From Tolypothrix tenuis PCC 7101 (GTDB lineage Bacteria; Cyanobacteriota; Cyanobacteriia; Cyanobacteriales; Nostocaceae): a stretch of 64,000 nt of DNA. The translations under genes were made by a program, and so were the position numbers. Below, piece after piece: positions 1 through 8,355 of this stretch. Location: NCBI RefSeq assembly GCF_002368295.1, contig NZ_AP018250.1:62001-126000 (forward strand). Direction: 5' to 3'. Under the pieces are notes generated by a model. It searched no databases. It was not told where the DNA came from and saw only the letters and a list, made by a program, of their open reading frames with translations. Each line of letters begins with the position of its first letter. The first letter of the stretch is position 1.

Positions 1-1057
1 CAAGAGTAAATTGACTACTAGCCCAATAATAGGGTGATGTGGAACGGGTACGTACTTGTAGTGCTACTTGATAGCAAGCGATCGCCTTTTCTAAATTCTG
101 TGCCTTATCACCTTGAATTCTAAAAAGGTACGCATTGCCCAAATTATTTTGAAGGCTACCCCAAAGTTCAGAAAGTTGAGCGCGGTTAACAACTTTTAAA
201 GCAGTTTCATAGCAAGCAATTGACTTTTCGATATTTTCAGCTTTGTCTCCTGTAATTCTGTCTGTGTAAACAAGACCAAGATTATTTTGCACTCTTGCCC
301 ACTCTTGGGGAAAACCGTCACGGGTATAGATGAGTAGGGCATTATTACAAGCAGCAATTGCTTTTTCTTGATTATCGGAGTGATTTCCTCGTATTCGATT
401 ACGGTAGGCTGGTGCTAAATTAGTTTGAATATGCGCCCAAGTTTCTGGGACAATTTGACGGTTAAAAATTTTGGCAACTGCTTCTAAACCTGTAATGCTA
501 ATTTCTAAGTTAATTGCCCTGTTTCCTTTACGAAACTGCCCAAGCGAGGTGCAGAAATCAACAATACCCAATCCTACTAATATTACTTGTTCTGTTATTG
601 AGTCGTTGTTGAGTAGGCTAAAGTTTATCCAGTAATTAAACTGTTCATAAAAATCATCATTGAGTTGATCTAAGTTAGCTTTAAGTAGACGATCAAGGGC
701 TTGTGGATTGCTTTTATTTTGTGAGATCGCCCACAATATTTCACCTAAAAAAGCAGGAGGTCTGATAAGATTATCTGTTGCTGAAGGCTCATCTCTATAT
801 AATTCCAGTTCCTCACCTAGCCAATGAGCTAAATTTCTCAAAAAGTAAGCAGAACGAATATCTCCTTGGTTAAACCGGATTTGAGCTACCATTTCCAAAG
901 TTTCTACAAACCCAGCATCAACCAAGTGTGCGTGTTTCCTGAGAATCTTCATTTCCCTGCCACTAGGACAGTTGAGTAGCTGTTTAATCAGCTTGAAATA
1001 AGCTTTTTGGCGTTGAGTAAAATCTGGTAATTTTTGATAGCCGAATCCTTTAGCCAT
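1..1057 (-). CDS. TPR-repeat protein, partial (probable CHAT-domain effector, C-terminus outside window)
   Basis: The reading frame is open from ATG 1057 to the left edge without a stop, so about 352 residues are seen and the C-terminus is missing. The N-terminal half is helical. From roughly residue 190 there are at least three tetratricopeptide-type repeats with the recurring pattern WA..Q.NLG.AY..RI.GD...N.EKAI..Y..AL, a spacing typical of cyanobacterial TPR proteins. It lies 50 bp downstream of the DUF1822 gene and is probably co-transcribed with it and the sigma factor. In this conserved cyanobacterial arrangement the third gene often ends in a CHAT (caspase-like) protease domain. That domain would lie beyond the window, so the CHAT call is inference. 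The TPR call is clear. Confidence 0.75.
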   Translation of the reverse strand, partial: MAKGFGYQKLPDFTQRQKAYFKLIKQLLNCPSGREMKILRKHAHLVDAGFVETLEMVAQIRFNQGDIRSAYFLRNLAHWLGEELELYRDEPSATDNLIRPPAFLGEILWAISQNKSNPQALDRLLKANLDQLNDDFYEQFNYWINFSLLNNDSITEQVILVGLGIVDFCTSLGQFRKGNRAINLEISITGLEAVAKIFNRQIVPETWAHIQTNLAPAYRNRIRGNHSDNQEKAIAACNNALLIYTRDGFPQEWARVQNNLGLVYTDRITGDKAENIEKSIACYETALKVVNRAQLSELWGSLQNNLGNAYLFRIQGDKAQNLEKAIACYQVALQVRTRSTSPYYWASSQFTL

Positions 1058-1107
1058 GACAATTGGATGTTTTGGGTAGTTATATACATCATTCCCAACC
1101 GCTCAAA

Positions 1108-1866
1108 CTACGCAACATCTCCCCAAATTTCAGCTAACTTCTCCAATAGCATTTGGGCTAAATCTTGTAATTCGCTATCATCTTGCTGAATTGTTTCACG
1201 GGTAGCACCAACAGCAAGAGTATCTCCAGCTAATATTTCTCCTCCGGCGTACCGCCACTCAAATTCATCGACAGTCCGGTAAAGAAGCTCAAATTGTGCC
1301 ACAATCTCTGATAAAGGTTTATTGTCTAATACAGAACGTACTTGTACTGCCACTGAGTCATCAGTTTGTAGAAAAGCGATCGCTTCTTCAAGACGGGTGA
1401 TTTGCTCAATCAAAGCGTCAATAGGTTGGAGTTGTGACACTTCTAGCTGTGCAGGCAGATTTACTTCATCAAAGGCAGGTGCAAATCCCAATAGTTGCAC
1501 TGAATCTAGGCTTTCCTGAAACTGTATAGCTACATAGCCAATCCGATTTTCGCTAGTGCTTGGTAATAATATGACAGTTTCTTGGGGTAAAACTGGACGG
1601 CATTCTAAAGTTCCCACATTTGGAATTACCAAATCAGCTGCATTTGATAAAGCTGCTTTTACTGGATTCCAACAATCTGATTCCTGAAAATTTGTTGGTA
1701 TTTGCAACCATTTTAAATAGCTATGAACTGCGTAAACTGCTAACGCATTCAAATAAACTCGCTTACCTTTTTCTACTGTGCTTTGTTGAGCCGCTAAATG
1801 TCTGGCTCTAGAATGAATTTCTAAATCTAGCGGAACCATTAATAAAGGGGAAGTTGTACTACTCAT
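1108..1866 (-). CDS. DUF1822 family protein
   Basis: This 252-residue soluble protein matches the cyanobacterial DUF1822 family by its opening (hydrophobic LMVPLDLEIHSRARHLA, then KGKRVYLNALAVYAV) and by the conserved YVAIQF segment near residue 110. There is no signal peptide or membrane segment. Its ATG overlaps the stop of the upstream sigma factor gene (ATGA at 1863-1866), so the two are translationally coupled, and the TPR gene follows after 50 bp. The family has no established biochemical role. The constant linkage to an alternative sigma factor and a TPR/CHAT protein suggests a regulatory or conflict-related module, which is inference. Confidence 0.8.
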   Translation of the reverse strand: MSSTTSPLLMVPLDLEIHSRARHLAAQQSTVEKGKRVYLNALAVYAVHSYLKWLQIPTNFQESDCWNPVKAALSNAADLVIPNVGTLECRPVLPQETVILLPSTSENRIGYVAIQFQESLDSVQLLGFAPAFDEVNLPAQLEVSQLQPIDALIEQITRLEEAIAFLQTDDSVAVQVRSVLDNKPLSEIVAQFELLYRTVDEFEWRYAGGEILAGDTLAVGATRETIQQDDSELQDLAQMLLEKLAEIWGDVA

Positions 1867-2558
1867 AACGATTGCTCCTGTTTATATCCCAAATTTTCAG
1901 CAATTTTTTGCAACATTGGTTCGCATTTTCTCTTCCAATGCGAATTGACAGTTGTTCTAGGAATGCTCAAGTCTCGCGCTATCTCTGCAACTTTGTCAGG
2001 TGGTTCTTTGAGTACTAATCTTTGGCTGAGAAATTGGCAATTACACTCAACAGAAGAACGAAGATAACTATTTTTGAGCTTTTCTTCGGGATCTTGCTCA
2101 ATATAAAGCTTTAATTCTAGACCAATTCGTTGCTTACTTTCTCTCTGAGAATTTTCAATTAGAGCATCCAAACCACTCAAAGTAGAATTGGGTAATTTAT
2201 CTAACAGAGTTATTTCTCCAAAGTCTGAAGCAATGTTCACATCTAAGCTGAGTGGAGCATTTTTATCAGGAGAGTATAAATCTTGAATTCGCCAGCGAAG
2301 GTAACCGTTAACCCATCTCACCAAACTTTCTGCAACCGAGTCAGAATAAGGCTCAAATTCAGAAATATTATTGCTAACCCACTCGAATGTACGATTTAGG
2401 GCTTCTGGATAATCAGGATGAGAGGATTTGCGTAATCCTGGAAATTGCTGGATTTCAAGTAGTAATCGATTCATGGCTAATCGCCATTGTAGGCTCTTAG
2501 GTACGTGTTGACGTATCTGCGTAATTAAACCGATCAACTGTTGCTCTAGGTCATCCAT
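1863..2558 (-). CDS. Sigma-70-like RNA polymerase sigma factor (ECF-like, cyanobacterial)
   Basis: A 231-residue protein with the divergent sigma-70 layout found in front of DUF1822 genes in cyanobacteria. An N-terminal helical region (about 1-120, with WVNGYLRWRIQDLY as the probable region 2) is joined to a C-terminal helix-turn-helix (about 190-220, VAEIARDLSIPRTTVNSHWK) that fits region 4 and would contact the -35 element. No anti-sigma factor lies next to it. It is the first gene of a three-gene operon and shares its stop codon with the DUF1822 start. It could control its own operon, but no matching promoter was identified. Confidence 0.75.
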   Translation of the reverse strand: MDDLEQQLIGLITQIRQHVPKSLQWRLAMNRLLLEIQQFPGLRKSSHPDYPEALNRTFEWVSNNISEFEPYSDSVAESLVRWVNGYLRWRIQDLYSPDKNAPLSLDVNIASDFGEITLLDKLPNSTLSGLDALIENSQRESKQRIGLELKLYIEQDPEEKLKNSYLRSSVECNCQFLSQRLVLKEPPDKVAEIARDLSIPRTTVNSHWKRKCEPMLQKIAENLGYKQEQSL

Positions 2559-2671
2559 GCCACTTTTTTAACAGGCGGTTTTTGCGATCGCTATTATGGC
2601 ATTTGGCTAGATAGCGATATCTAATAATTTTCGGGGGCATCTTTTCATAAAATTCAACTGGATGCTTGTTC

Positions 2672-2932
2672 TTAGGAAGTTTTATTTGCCAGATCAAAAA
2701 CATTTCTTAACCGTGGAGGTAACAGACTGTTACCACGGGAATTATTGCAACTGAAACAAGCCAAACGCAAATTCGAGAGACTATTAGATCCACCCAGGCT
2801 CTTGGGAAGCAAGTGTTCAATGGTTCTTTCCGATTTGGTCATTTGCTTACCACACCAGCAACAATGGTTTCCATACATTTGTAGTAGTTGGTGTCTCTTG
2901 CGACGCTTAGAGGCTGGAGACATATTAGCCAT
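2672..2932 (-). CDS. HNH endonuclease domain protein
   Basis: An 86-residue basic protein consisting almost entirely of an HNH nuclease fold. The zinc-knuckle pair CCWCG (residues about 24-28) and CFSC (about 58-61) frame the catalytic motif TIEHLLPKSLGG and the N..NLRLAC segment. The length is typical of small stand-alone HNH proteins. A second methionine at residue 4 is an equally possible start. It is monocistronic, and its upstream side faces the hairpin-rich non-coding region at 3.1 kb. Its role could be DNA cleavage linked to a mobile element or to phage conflict. No partner gene is evident. Confidence 0.75.
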   Translation of the reverse strand: MANMSPASKRRKRHQLLQMYGNHCCWCGKQMTKSERTIEHLLPKSLGGSNSLSNLRLACFSCNNSRGNSLLPPRLRNVFDLANKTS

Positions 2933-3383
2933 AATTCAGCTGCCTGAGTTTCAAGGTTTGAGGGTGTTCACTTGCTTAACAGGGCAGTATTAAAAAATGA
3001 CGCAAAATTTTTAAGGGCGTTGTAAAAAGCAGAAACTATAGCAGTTCTTGTTTGGATGCAACGGTAGCTTATTAGTGCCAAATTAACCTTAAAAGTGTGG
3101 TTATAAACCGCACGCCAGTCGCCTCAAGTCGAGCCAATCGCTTGCCGGGGGAAGCTCCATTGTGGGGACTGGAGTAGGAAACCATGCACGGCAGTTCCTC
3201 CAGGAGAAAACCTCCAAAACCGGACTGCCGAACCGCGCTAACACCACAGCACTAGCTCGTCTACACAAACAAAATTTCCTTCCAGATAAGGTATTAGAAG
3301 CAACAGAGCGTTCTGATTATTTTGTAACTGAAAGCTAAAATTTTAATAATGTAGGGGTATATCTGACGAAGCAATGCTAGGAA
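2933..3383. other. Intergenic region with several hairpins and a C-terminal gene remnant
   Basis: About 450 bp without an intact gene. Positions 3095-3113 form a hairpin (GTGTGG/CCGCAC). Positions 3189-3230 form a nested structure (outer stem CGGCAGT 3189-3195 with ACTGCCG 3224-3230, inner GGAG/CTCC). This part is clearly more GC-rich than its surroundings. From about 3240 to the TAA at 3336-3338 a plus-strand frame reads like a protein tail ending LPDKVLEATERSDYFVTES, with no start codon or upstream body. It resembles the 3' end of a decayed mobile element, possibly the guide-RNA end of a TnpB element, inserted near a broken gene. The identity is not established. Confidence 0.45.
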
Positions 3384-3905
3384 ATGAGCGAACTATATAA
3401 GGCTGGAATCATTGAGGTAACAGAAGCAGAAGCCGAAGATGAGGATGAAGATTTATTTGAAGTTGCGGTACATTTTGACGGCGATATTTTTCTTCCCAGC
3501 GTTGTTTTTGAAGGCAACGACCACGCATTGCGGCAAGCTAAAAAACTTTATGATTGGCTAGAAGCTAATCCAAAAGAAATTAAGGGTGAGCGACTACGTT
3601 GGCAATCATACACAGTTAATCGCGAATCTTTAAGAGAATATCCAGCTTGCTATTTACCCTATTACTACTTCAGGTACGAGCAGTGCTTAAAAGTTTCAGT
3701 TTTTGACGAGCAAAACTCCCAAGCGATCGCTTATGGTTGGTTAGAGGCTGAACCTTTACCTTACTATGTGGATAAAGAAGATAGTTTGGTAGTTCTTGGA
3801 GACATTTCAGATGATGCTGTGCTTGCTGGTTGGCATAAAGCTATTGATATACGCATTCACATTTACTCTTTTATCTACCAGTCAAATAGCAGTCACAAGC
3901 TTTAA
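3384..3905 (+). CDS. Hypothetical protein, acidic N-terminus
   Basis: A 173-residue protein that I do not recognise. It has an acidic stretch at residues 14-27 (EAEAEDEDEDLFEV) followed by a mixed alpha/beta body and no signal peptide or membrane segment. The ATG at 3384 is preceded by GGAA at 3380-3383, close to the start. It is the first of three co-directional genes (unknown, GNAT acetyltransferase, unknown) with gaps of 27 and 11 bp, which suggests an operon. No catalytic motif is visible. Confidence 0.6.
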   Translation: MSELYKAGIIEVTEAEAEDEDEDLFEVAVHFDGDIFLPSVVFEGNDHALRQAKKLYDWLEANPKEIKGERLRWQSYTVNRESLREYPACYLPYYYFRYEQCLKVSVFDEQNSQAIAYGWLEAEPLPYYVDKEDSLVVLGDISDDAVLAGWHKAIDIRIHIYSFIYQSNSSHKL

Positions 3906-3932
3906 CAATCAGTTGACAATTAGGAGCTTTAG

Positions 3933-4481
3933 GTGCAGCGAAAAATCGAGTTAAAAAGGGGTGTTGATAATACACCTGTTGAAGCCTATCTAATAGATTT
4001 AGGACAAAAACATATTGATGATTATGTCAATGATTGGGTCGAAAATTTAAGGTTATTTACTCAAGAAGATAAATACTGGGACTGGATATTTAAATTAAGA
4101 TATATTGCCAATCAAGAAAATCTTGAAGGTTATGCAGTTGAGTGCGGAAACACGACTCAAGGTTTAATGATAATAGAAACACAAATGCACGGTTCACGGT
4201 TGAATATTGGTAAGAGACTAGTTTATGTTGATGGTATTGCAACTGCCCCCACTAACCGAATTGAAATTCAGCGTCCGCCTCAATTCAAAGGTGTTGGTCA
4301 AGCACTTTTAAATTTTGCAAGAATTAGAAGTGTTGAGCTAGGGTATGAAGGTAGAGTTGGGTTGCATTCTTTACCAAGGTCTGTAGGATTTTACGAAAAA
4401 CAAAATATGTTTAACTGCGGGCCTGAAGAAGAATACGATAATTTGGTTTACTTTGAGTATGGGGCATTGAGACGGAGATAA
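3933..4481 (+). CDS. GNAT-family N-acetyltransferase-like protein
   Basis: A 182-residue protein starting at GTG 3933, preceded by AGGAGCTTTAG as a ribosome-binding site. The C-terminal half fits the GNAT fold: a beta strand (YVDGIATAPTNR), then a Q/R-x-x-G-x-G/A-like acetyl-CoA loop (QFKGVGQALLNFARIRS, about residues 110-130), then GRVGLHSLPRSVGFYEKQNMF, the usual GNAT C-terminal strand and helix with a Y-E-K motif. The N-terminal third is less typical. The substrate is unknown. It sits between two unknown genes in a tight operon, so it may modify one of those proteins or a small molecule. Confidence 0.65.
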   Translation: MQRKIELKRGVDNTPVEAYLIDLGQKHIDDYVNDWVENLRLFTQEDKYWDWIFKLRYIANQENLEGYAVECGNTTQGLMIIETQMHGSRLNIGKRLVYVDGIATAPTNRIEIQRPPQFKGVGQALLNFARIRSVELGYEGRVGLHSLPRSVGFYEKQNMFNCGPEEEYDNLVYFEYGALRRR

Positions 4482-4492
4482 AGTAACAATTT

Positions 4493-5032
4493 ATGAATCA
4501 TCAACAGCAAAATAATAATTCTCAGGTGAATGAGCCAGTAACAACCCAAGAAGCTATAGATTTACTTTTTGGGGAAGGATGGCTCGATGAAGCTGTTCGT
4601 ATCGAAGATGAAGCCAATTGCACTATTGGTGCTGGTTTGGATTGGGGTAATGCACTACCACCTTTAATGCTTAACCTTCCTTTATTTGGTCGCCTATCAA
4701 CGCTGCGTGTATCACTTAACCGTGAAATCAGACTAATAATTGAAACATGGGATTTAGGTGTAGGTACAAAAGCGGCAACGGAGACTGCAAGAACACGCAT
4801 TAAAGAGCGGTTACTATCTCCTGCGCCTGAGCTATTACCTCACTTAGAAGCCACCCTGCTGCAAGATGATTTATACAGTGAAGAGTTTATATCTAACCGC
4901 GAAGCTCTCAAATCGCTACTTGCAGTACTTCTTACTGATTCTGATAGAGCAGAAATTGCAGAGACAGCTGCTAATTCAGTACGCGCACAAGTTATGTCGC
5001 AGGTGAATTTTTCCGAAAAACTTTCTGCTTAA
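4493..5032 (+). CDS. Hypothetical protein downstream of GNAT gene
   Basis: A 179-residue protein starting 11 bp after the GNAT stop. The first 15 residues are Gln/Asn-rich and the rest is mostly helical with many acidic residues (for example LFGEGWLDEAVRIEDEANC). There is no signal peptide, membrane segment or recognised motif. Its close spacing to the acetyltransferase suggests co-expression. I cannot assign a function. Confidence 0.6.
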   Translation: MNHQQQNNNSQVNEPVTTQEAIDLLFGEGWLDEAVRIEDEANCTIGAGLDWGNALPPLMLNLPLFGRLSTLRVSLNREIRLIIETWDLGVGTKAATETARTRIKERLLSPAPELLPHLEATLLQDDLYSEEFISNREALKSLLAVLLTDSDRAEIAETAANSVRAQVMSQVNFSEKLSA

Positions 5033-5353
5033 ATACTCAATATAAAAACAATAATATTGCATCAAATTCATCAAAGGAGCAACCGCAAGAGTAGTATATC
5101 CTCTGCGTCAATCATTAGCTTGCTCCGCTAGAAATCCATATCGATATCAAAGACTTATATTTTATTTTTTGGCGTAACCTGCGTTATTTAATTACAATAA
5201 TCAGTGCATATCTATCCTTTTTTAAAAGTCAAGAGTTCCTTAAATACGTAAATAAATTTACAAACCAAACTGAATATAAAAAATTAAGTATATTATGATA
5301 AACATTAACGATATAATCAAAATTATTTTTGTGTAACCCAAAAGGACTGATTA
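5033..5353. other. AT-rich intergenic region
   Basis: This 321-bp stretch is strongly AT-rich, especially 5155-5335, and contains stop codons in all frames. I see no convincing gene, hairpin or operator. It probably holds the promoter of the HNH gene at 5354, which is preceded by AAAGGA at 5340-5345 as a ribosome-binding site. Confidence 0.5.
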
Positions 5354-5653
5354 ATGACTAGCAAAACCCGCAGTCGCTATTCTTCAAACTGGGATACTAT
5401 CGCACTTGAGGTCAAATCAAAATCCGACTGGAAATGCACGCGCTGTGGTATACAATGCTTACGCCCAACTGATAAAAGAGATGGCTTAAATCGTAGAGAA
5501 CGCAGTATTAAAACTTTAGTGGTTCACCATTGGAATTATCTGCCCGAAGATAATCGAATTGAGAATCTCGCGGCTTTATGCACAGGTTGTCATCTGCTGT
5601 TCCATACGCGACGACGGGGAAACATATCACCAGGACAACTATCTTTGTGGTAG
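5354..5653 (+). CDS. HNH endonuclease domain protein
   Basis: A 99-residue basic protein with a complete HNH layout: CTRC (about residues 28-31), LVVHHWNYLPEDNRIENLAALC (His-His followed by the Asn) and CTGCH (about 77-81). Two CxxC pairs would hold a structural zinc, and the His-Asn-His set would bind the catalytic metal. It is unrelated in detail to the HNH gene at 2672. The ribosome-binding site AAAGGA lies 8 bp before ATG. It sits in a run of small accessory genes together with a phage-resistance-like gene. Confidence 0.75.
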   Translation: MTSKTRSRYSSNWDTIALEVKSKSDWKCTRCGIQCLRPTDKRDGLNRRERSIKTLVVHHWNYLPEDNRIENLAALCTGCHLLFHTRRRGNISPGQLSLW

Positions 5654-5787
5654 AAAAGCCAGTAGTTAAAGACAAATTAATAGTAGATAGTTATGAGAAA
5701 TGTAAAAAAGAAATATTATCTTTCTAAGTCAATATCACAACATTTGCTGACGCAATAACTTCATTGAAAAATTGAAGTTGTATAGAC

Positions 5788-5955
5788 ATGAAAATTACTA
5801 CTAATTCTCATCTAAAAGCTAACAAAAAATTAGTAACCTCTGTCCAGCAAATTCAACAAATAAGCACCATACTAAGCGAGGCGGATTACTATGACTACGA
5901 AGCAGAATTAGCACAAGAAAAGTCAGATTACTATCACTTGCGGTACGGGTACTAG
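5788..5955 (+). CDS. Small hypothetical protein (55 aa)
   Basis: An ATG at 5788 opens a 55-codon frame ending at TAG 5953-5955. The product is helical and polar, with a Gln/Ile-rich middle and a tyrosine-rich acidic tail (EADYYDYEAELAQ, then SDYYHLRYGY). No family is recognised. It lies between the HNH gene and the Gp157-like gene on the same strand. The codon use looks ordinary, but the size makes the call tentative. Confidence 0.4.
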   Translation: MKITTNSHLKANKKLVTSVQQIQQISTILSEADYYDYEAELAQEKSDYYHLRYGY

Positions 5956-6051
5956 ATTCAATCTCCCTTCAAGCATCACCTCTTCCTAGTAAACAAGCAG
6001 TAGCAGGTAACTAGGTAACTGCTACTGGTTTTTCATATCAAAAAGTAAATC

Positions 6052-6654
6052 ATGACTCAAGCAATTGAACGCGAAATCAATCAACTCACGCTCAAAGAGT
6101 TAAGCTTAGATGCTGCTAAACTCTGGTCACAGATAGAAGAAGCAAGCGAGTTAGGCGAAGAAGGTAAAGTAGAACAACTCGTACAAGAACTTATGGGTGT
6201 TCAAGATGGTATCGAAACCAAAATTGATGCGATCGCCTGGGTAGTTGACCAGTTAAATCTTGACCTTGAAACCTGGGAAGAAAGAAAAGTGCGAGTAGCC
6301 GAACTCCACGATCGGGTAATTTCACGTCGTAAAACTCAACTTGAACAAATCAAGCGTACCCTGATCCATCTGCACGAGATTGGATTAATCAGTGACAAAA
6401 ATGTTGGTAAGGAAAGGGTAATTGAAATCAGGGATAACCCACCCAAAGTCGCTAACTTACTAGTAGAGGTAGATGATCAAGATTTTCCTGATGAATTTAG
6501 AGTTATTAAGTACCAAGCTAATAATAAGGCAATTCTTGAAGCCTATAAATCTGGTAAAGATATTAGCGATGTTGCTGAGATAACTATTGGGAAACAGGTA
6601 CGATTTAAGGTGCAATCAGCTACTAAGGGGCGCAACAAGAAAAACCACAACTAA
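6052..6654 (+). CDS. Siphovirus Gp157-like family protein
   Basis: A 200-residue protein that matches the Gp157 family, first described as a streptococcal phage protein linked to phage resistance. The N-terminal two thirds are a long helical, coiled-coil-like region (LTLKELSLDAAKLWSQIEEA through ISRRKTQLEQIKRTLIHL). After it come the family-typical beta elements KERVIEIRDNPPKV and DFPDEFRVIKYQANNKAILEAYKSGKDI, then a basic tail. Related genes are common on cyanobacterial plasmids and prophages. It may bind single-stranded DNA or a recombination factor, but the mechanism is not known. It neighbours HNH and other small accessory genes. Confidence 0.7.
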   Translation: MTQAIEREINQLTLKELSLDAAKLWSQIEEASELGEEGKVEQLVQELMGVQDGIETKIDAIAWVVDQLNLDLETWEERKVRVAELHDRVISRRKTQLEQIKRTLIHLHEIGLISDKNVGKERVIEIRDNPPKVANLLVEVDDQDFPDEFRVIKYQANNKAILEAYKSGKDISDVAEITIGKQVRFKVQSATKGRNKKNHN

Positions 6655-7083
6655 TGGCATACGCCTCAACCATGTAAATCAAACACAGGTATATCCCATC
6701 ATTTTACAAATATATCATCAAATGGTTAAGAGTCAAATCTTAATCATTTTTATTTTTTTAAAAAAAATACCTCAATTTTAAACTTATTAAAAAAATCATC
6801 AAACCTTTGCTTAGATTTAAAATCAGTGAAGATATAATCGGTAAAACAGTAAATATCAATTTTAGCAGCAGTAATTATGTGCCGGTCTAATTACAAATAT
6901 TGTTATGATAGCTTGGTAAATTTAACATTATTTGGTGTAGTTCAATAATTAATTGCAATTTATTATGTATTTTATAATTTCCAACTATCAAGATAATAAT
7001 TCAAACTAGCCTTAAGTTTAATCTTAAGGTATGCAATCACCATAAATAAAAATTAAATATTAGCTATCGGGAGCCACCTTCAA
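6655..7083. other. AT-rich intergenic region
   Basis: This 429-bp stretch is very AT-rich, with many short A and T runs and stops in every frame. I see no gene. A short ribosome-binding site (CGGGAG at 7068-7073) precedes the membrane-protein gene at 7084. The remainder probably separates two transcription units. Confidence 0.5.
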
Positions 7084-7533
7084 ATGTCATATCATCAAAA
7101 TCGAAATATAGTTATCCGTAACGCTATTATCAACAGTTTGTTTATTATTTGGTGTTTAATTTGGCGTACTGGTTTGGGGCTAACCTTTTTCATCATATAT
7201 GCTTCTCTTGGCTACATATATAACTGGCCATTCTACCTTCCAATTTCGATTATTTTGGGATTTGTCCCTTGGGGCTGGAAAGTGCAAGAAGAAAGAAGGA
7301 TTAGAGAAGAAGAACAAAAAATAAGGAATTTGAAAAATAAAATTGGAGATGGTGTTATCTATGCCAAAGCCGAATCAAATGTCGAGATAAATTACAGAGG
7401 AGTTATCTTCCTTAAATCAGTACTTGGTCTATTTGTTAGCGGATTTTGGGGAATAATACTTGGCTGGAAAGCTATTTTGGGAATGATACTACAGTTAGTT
7501 GATAATATTAGAACAGTTGTTAAATATATGTAG
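7084..7533 (+). CDS. Small membrane protein, unknown
   Basis: A 149-residue protein with two N-terminal membrane segments (about residues 16-40 and 45-62), a charged cytoplasmic stretch (VQEERRIREEEQKIRNLKNK, about 67-90) and a C-terminal hydrophobic segment (about 108-135). The layout suggests a membrane anchor with a short coiled region. No family is recognised. The ribosome-binding site CGGGAG precedes the ATG. Confidence 0.55.
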   Translation: MSYHQNRNIVIRNAIINSLFIIWCLIWRTGLGLTFFIIYASLGYIYNWPFYLPISIILGFVPWGWKVQEERRIREEEQKIRNLKNKIGDGVIYAKAESNVEINYRGVIFLKSVLGLFVSGFWGIILGWKAILGMILQLVDNIRTVVKYM

Positions 7534-7716
7534 AGTGGCATCTTTATTTAAGTAAACCAAGCGTAAGATATTTCACTACTATTACACCATTAATTTATTA
7601 TCGGATCTTTACTTCAGAGTAAATTTTCACAAGCTAACGCTTTGATATAAATAGAAAGCTGGTATACCGCTTCATTAAATAGCCAGTTACTAGTTATATC
7701 AACAGGAGTTAAAACA

Positions 7717-8085
7717 ATGGAATTAGCACAGTATATGCTAACAGGGCTTCTCTACATTCTTATTTACGGATTTTCTACTTTCTTCATTTTCCAATTCTTG
7801 CTAGAGATATCTATCGCTTTTGAAAAGCACTGCAACTGCACTACATCCATAAAACCCACTGTAAGTAAAATCGAAAATTTAACTGATAAATCCAAACTTC
7901 GGATATCTAACAAAAATCAAGGATCTACAAACAAACATATCACTGTTCAACAGTTAAGAAAAAGATGTTCACAAGCTGGAATAAAATGGAGTTACGCTAT
8001 TCAAGTATCTAAAACAGGCAAGAAACGACATCTCAATCGAGAAGAAATGTTAATAGCTCTAAACCAGATTAAGCAGTCAGCATAA
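7717..8085 (+). CDS. Membrane-anchored small protein with SAP-like C-terminus
   Basis: A 122-residue protein with one N-terminal membrane helix (about residues 8-30), a polar linker and a basic C-terminal motif (TVQQLRKRCSQAGIKWSY, about 76-93). This tail resembles the short helix-extension-helix DNA-binding SAP-like motifs seen in many cyanobacterial small proteins. The start is supported by AACAGGAG about 9 bp before ATG. If the motif is real, the protein may tether nucleic acid to the membrane, which is inference. Confidence 0.5.
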   Translation: MELAQYMLTGLLYILIYGFSTFFIFQFLLEISIAFEKHCNCTTSIKPTVSKIENLTDKSKLRISNKNQGSTNKHITVQQLRKRCSQAGIKWSYAIQVSKTGKKRHLNREEMLIALNQIKQSA

Positions 8086-8133
8086 TAAAAATATAAACTG
8101 ATAGTAATTAATTCTATTATCAGTTTATATAAA

Positions 8134-8355
8134 ATGGACAAGTATTGTATTTGTTGGCGAAGAAAAAATTCTAGTAAAGACGCATCACCCCTAATTTTCA
8201 ATCATCCAAATTCTAGACAAGAAGCAATGATAAGAGGTGATTATGGAGAGATGGAATTATGGGATAACCTAACTGCTGCTCAAGCAGAAGTAAAAAAATT
8301 TAACCACAGATATCCCAATCTTTTCTTTTGGGTAAAAGAACCAAATGTCAAATAA
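8134..8355 (+). CDS. Small hypothetical protein (73 aa)
   Basis: A short soluble protein with an N-terminal Cys pair (YCICW) and a C-terminal FNHRYPNLFFWVKEPN segment. Its 3' end overlaps the next gene by 11 bp, which suggests the two are translated together. The family is unknown. Confidence 0.45.
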   Translation: MDKYCICWRRKNSSKDASPLIFNHPNSRQEAMIRGDYGEMELWDNLTAAQAEVKKFNHRYPNLFFWVKEPNVK

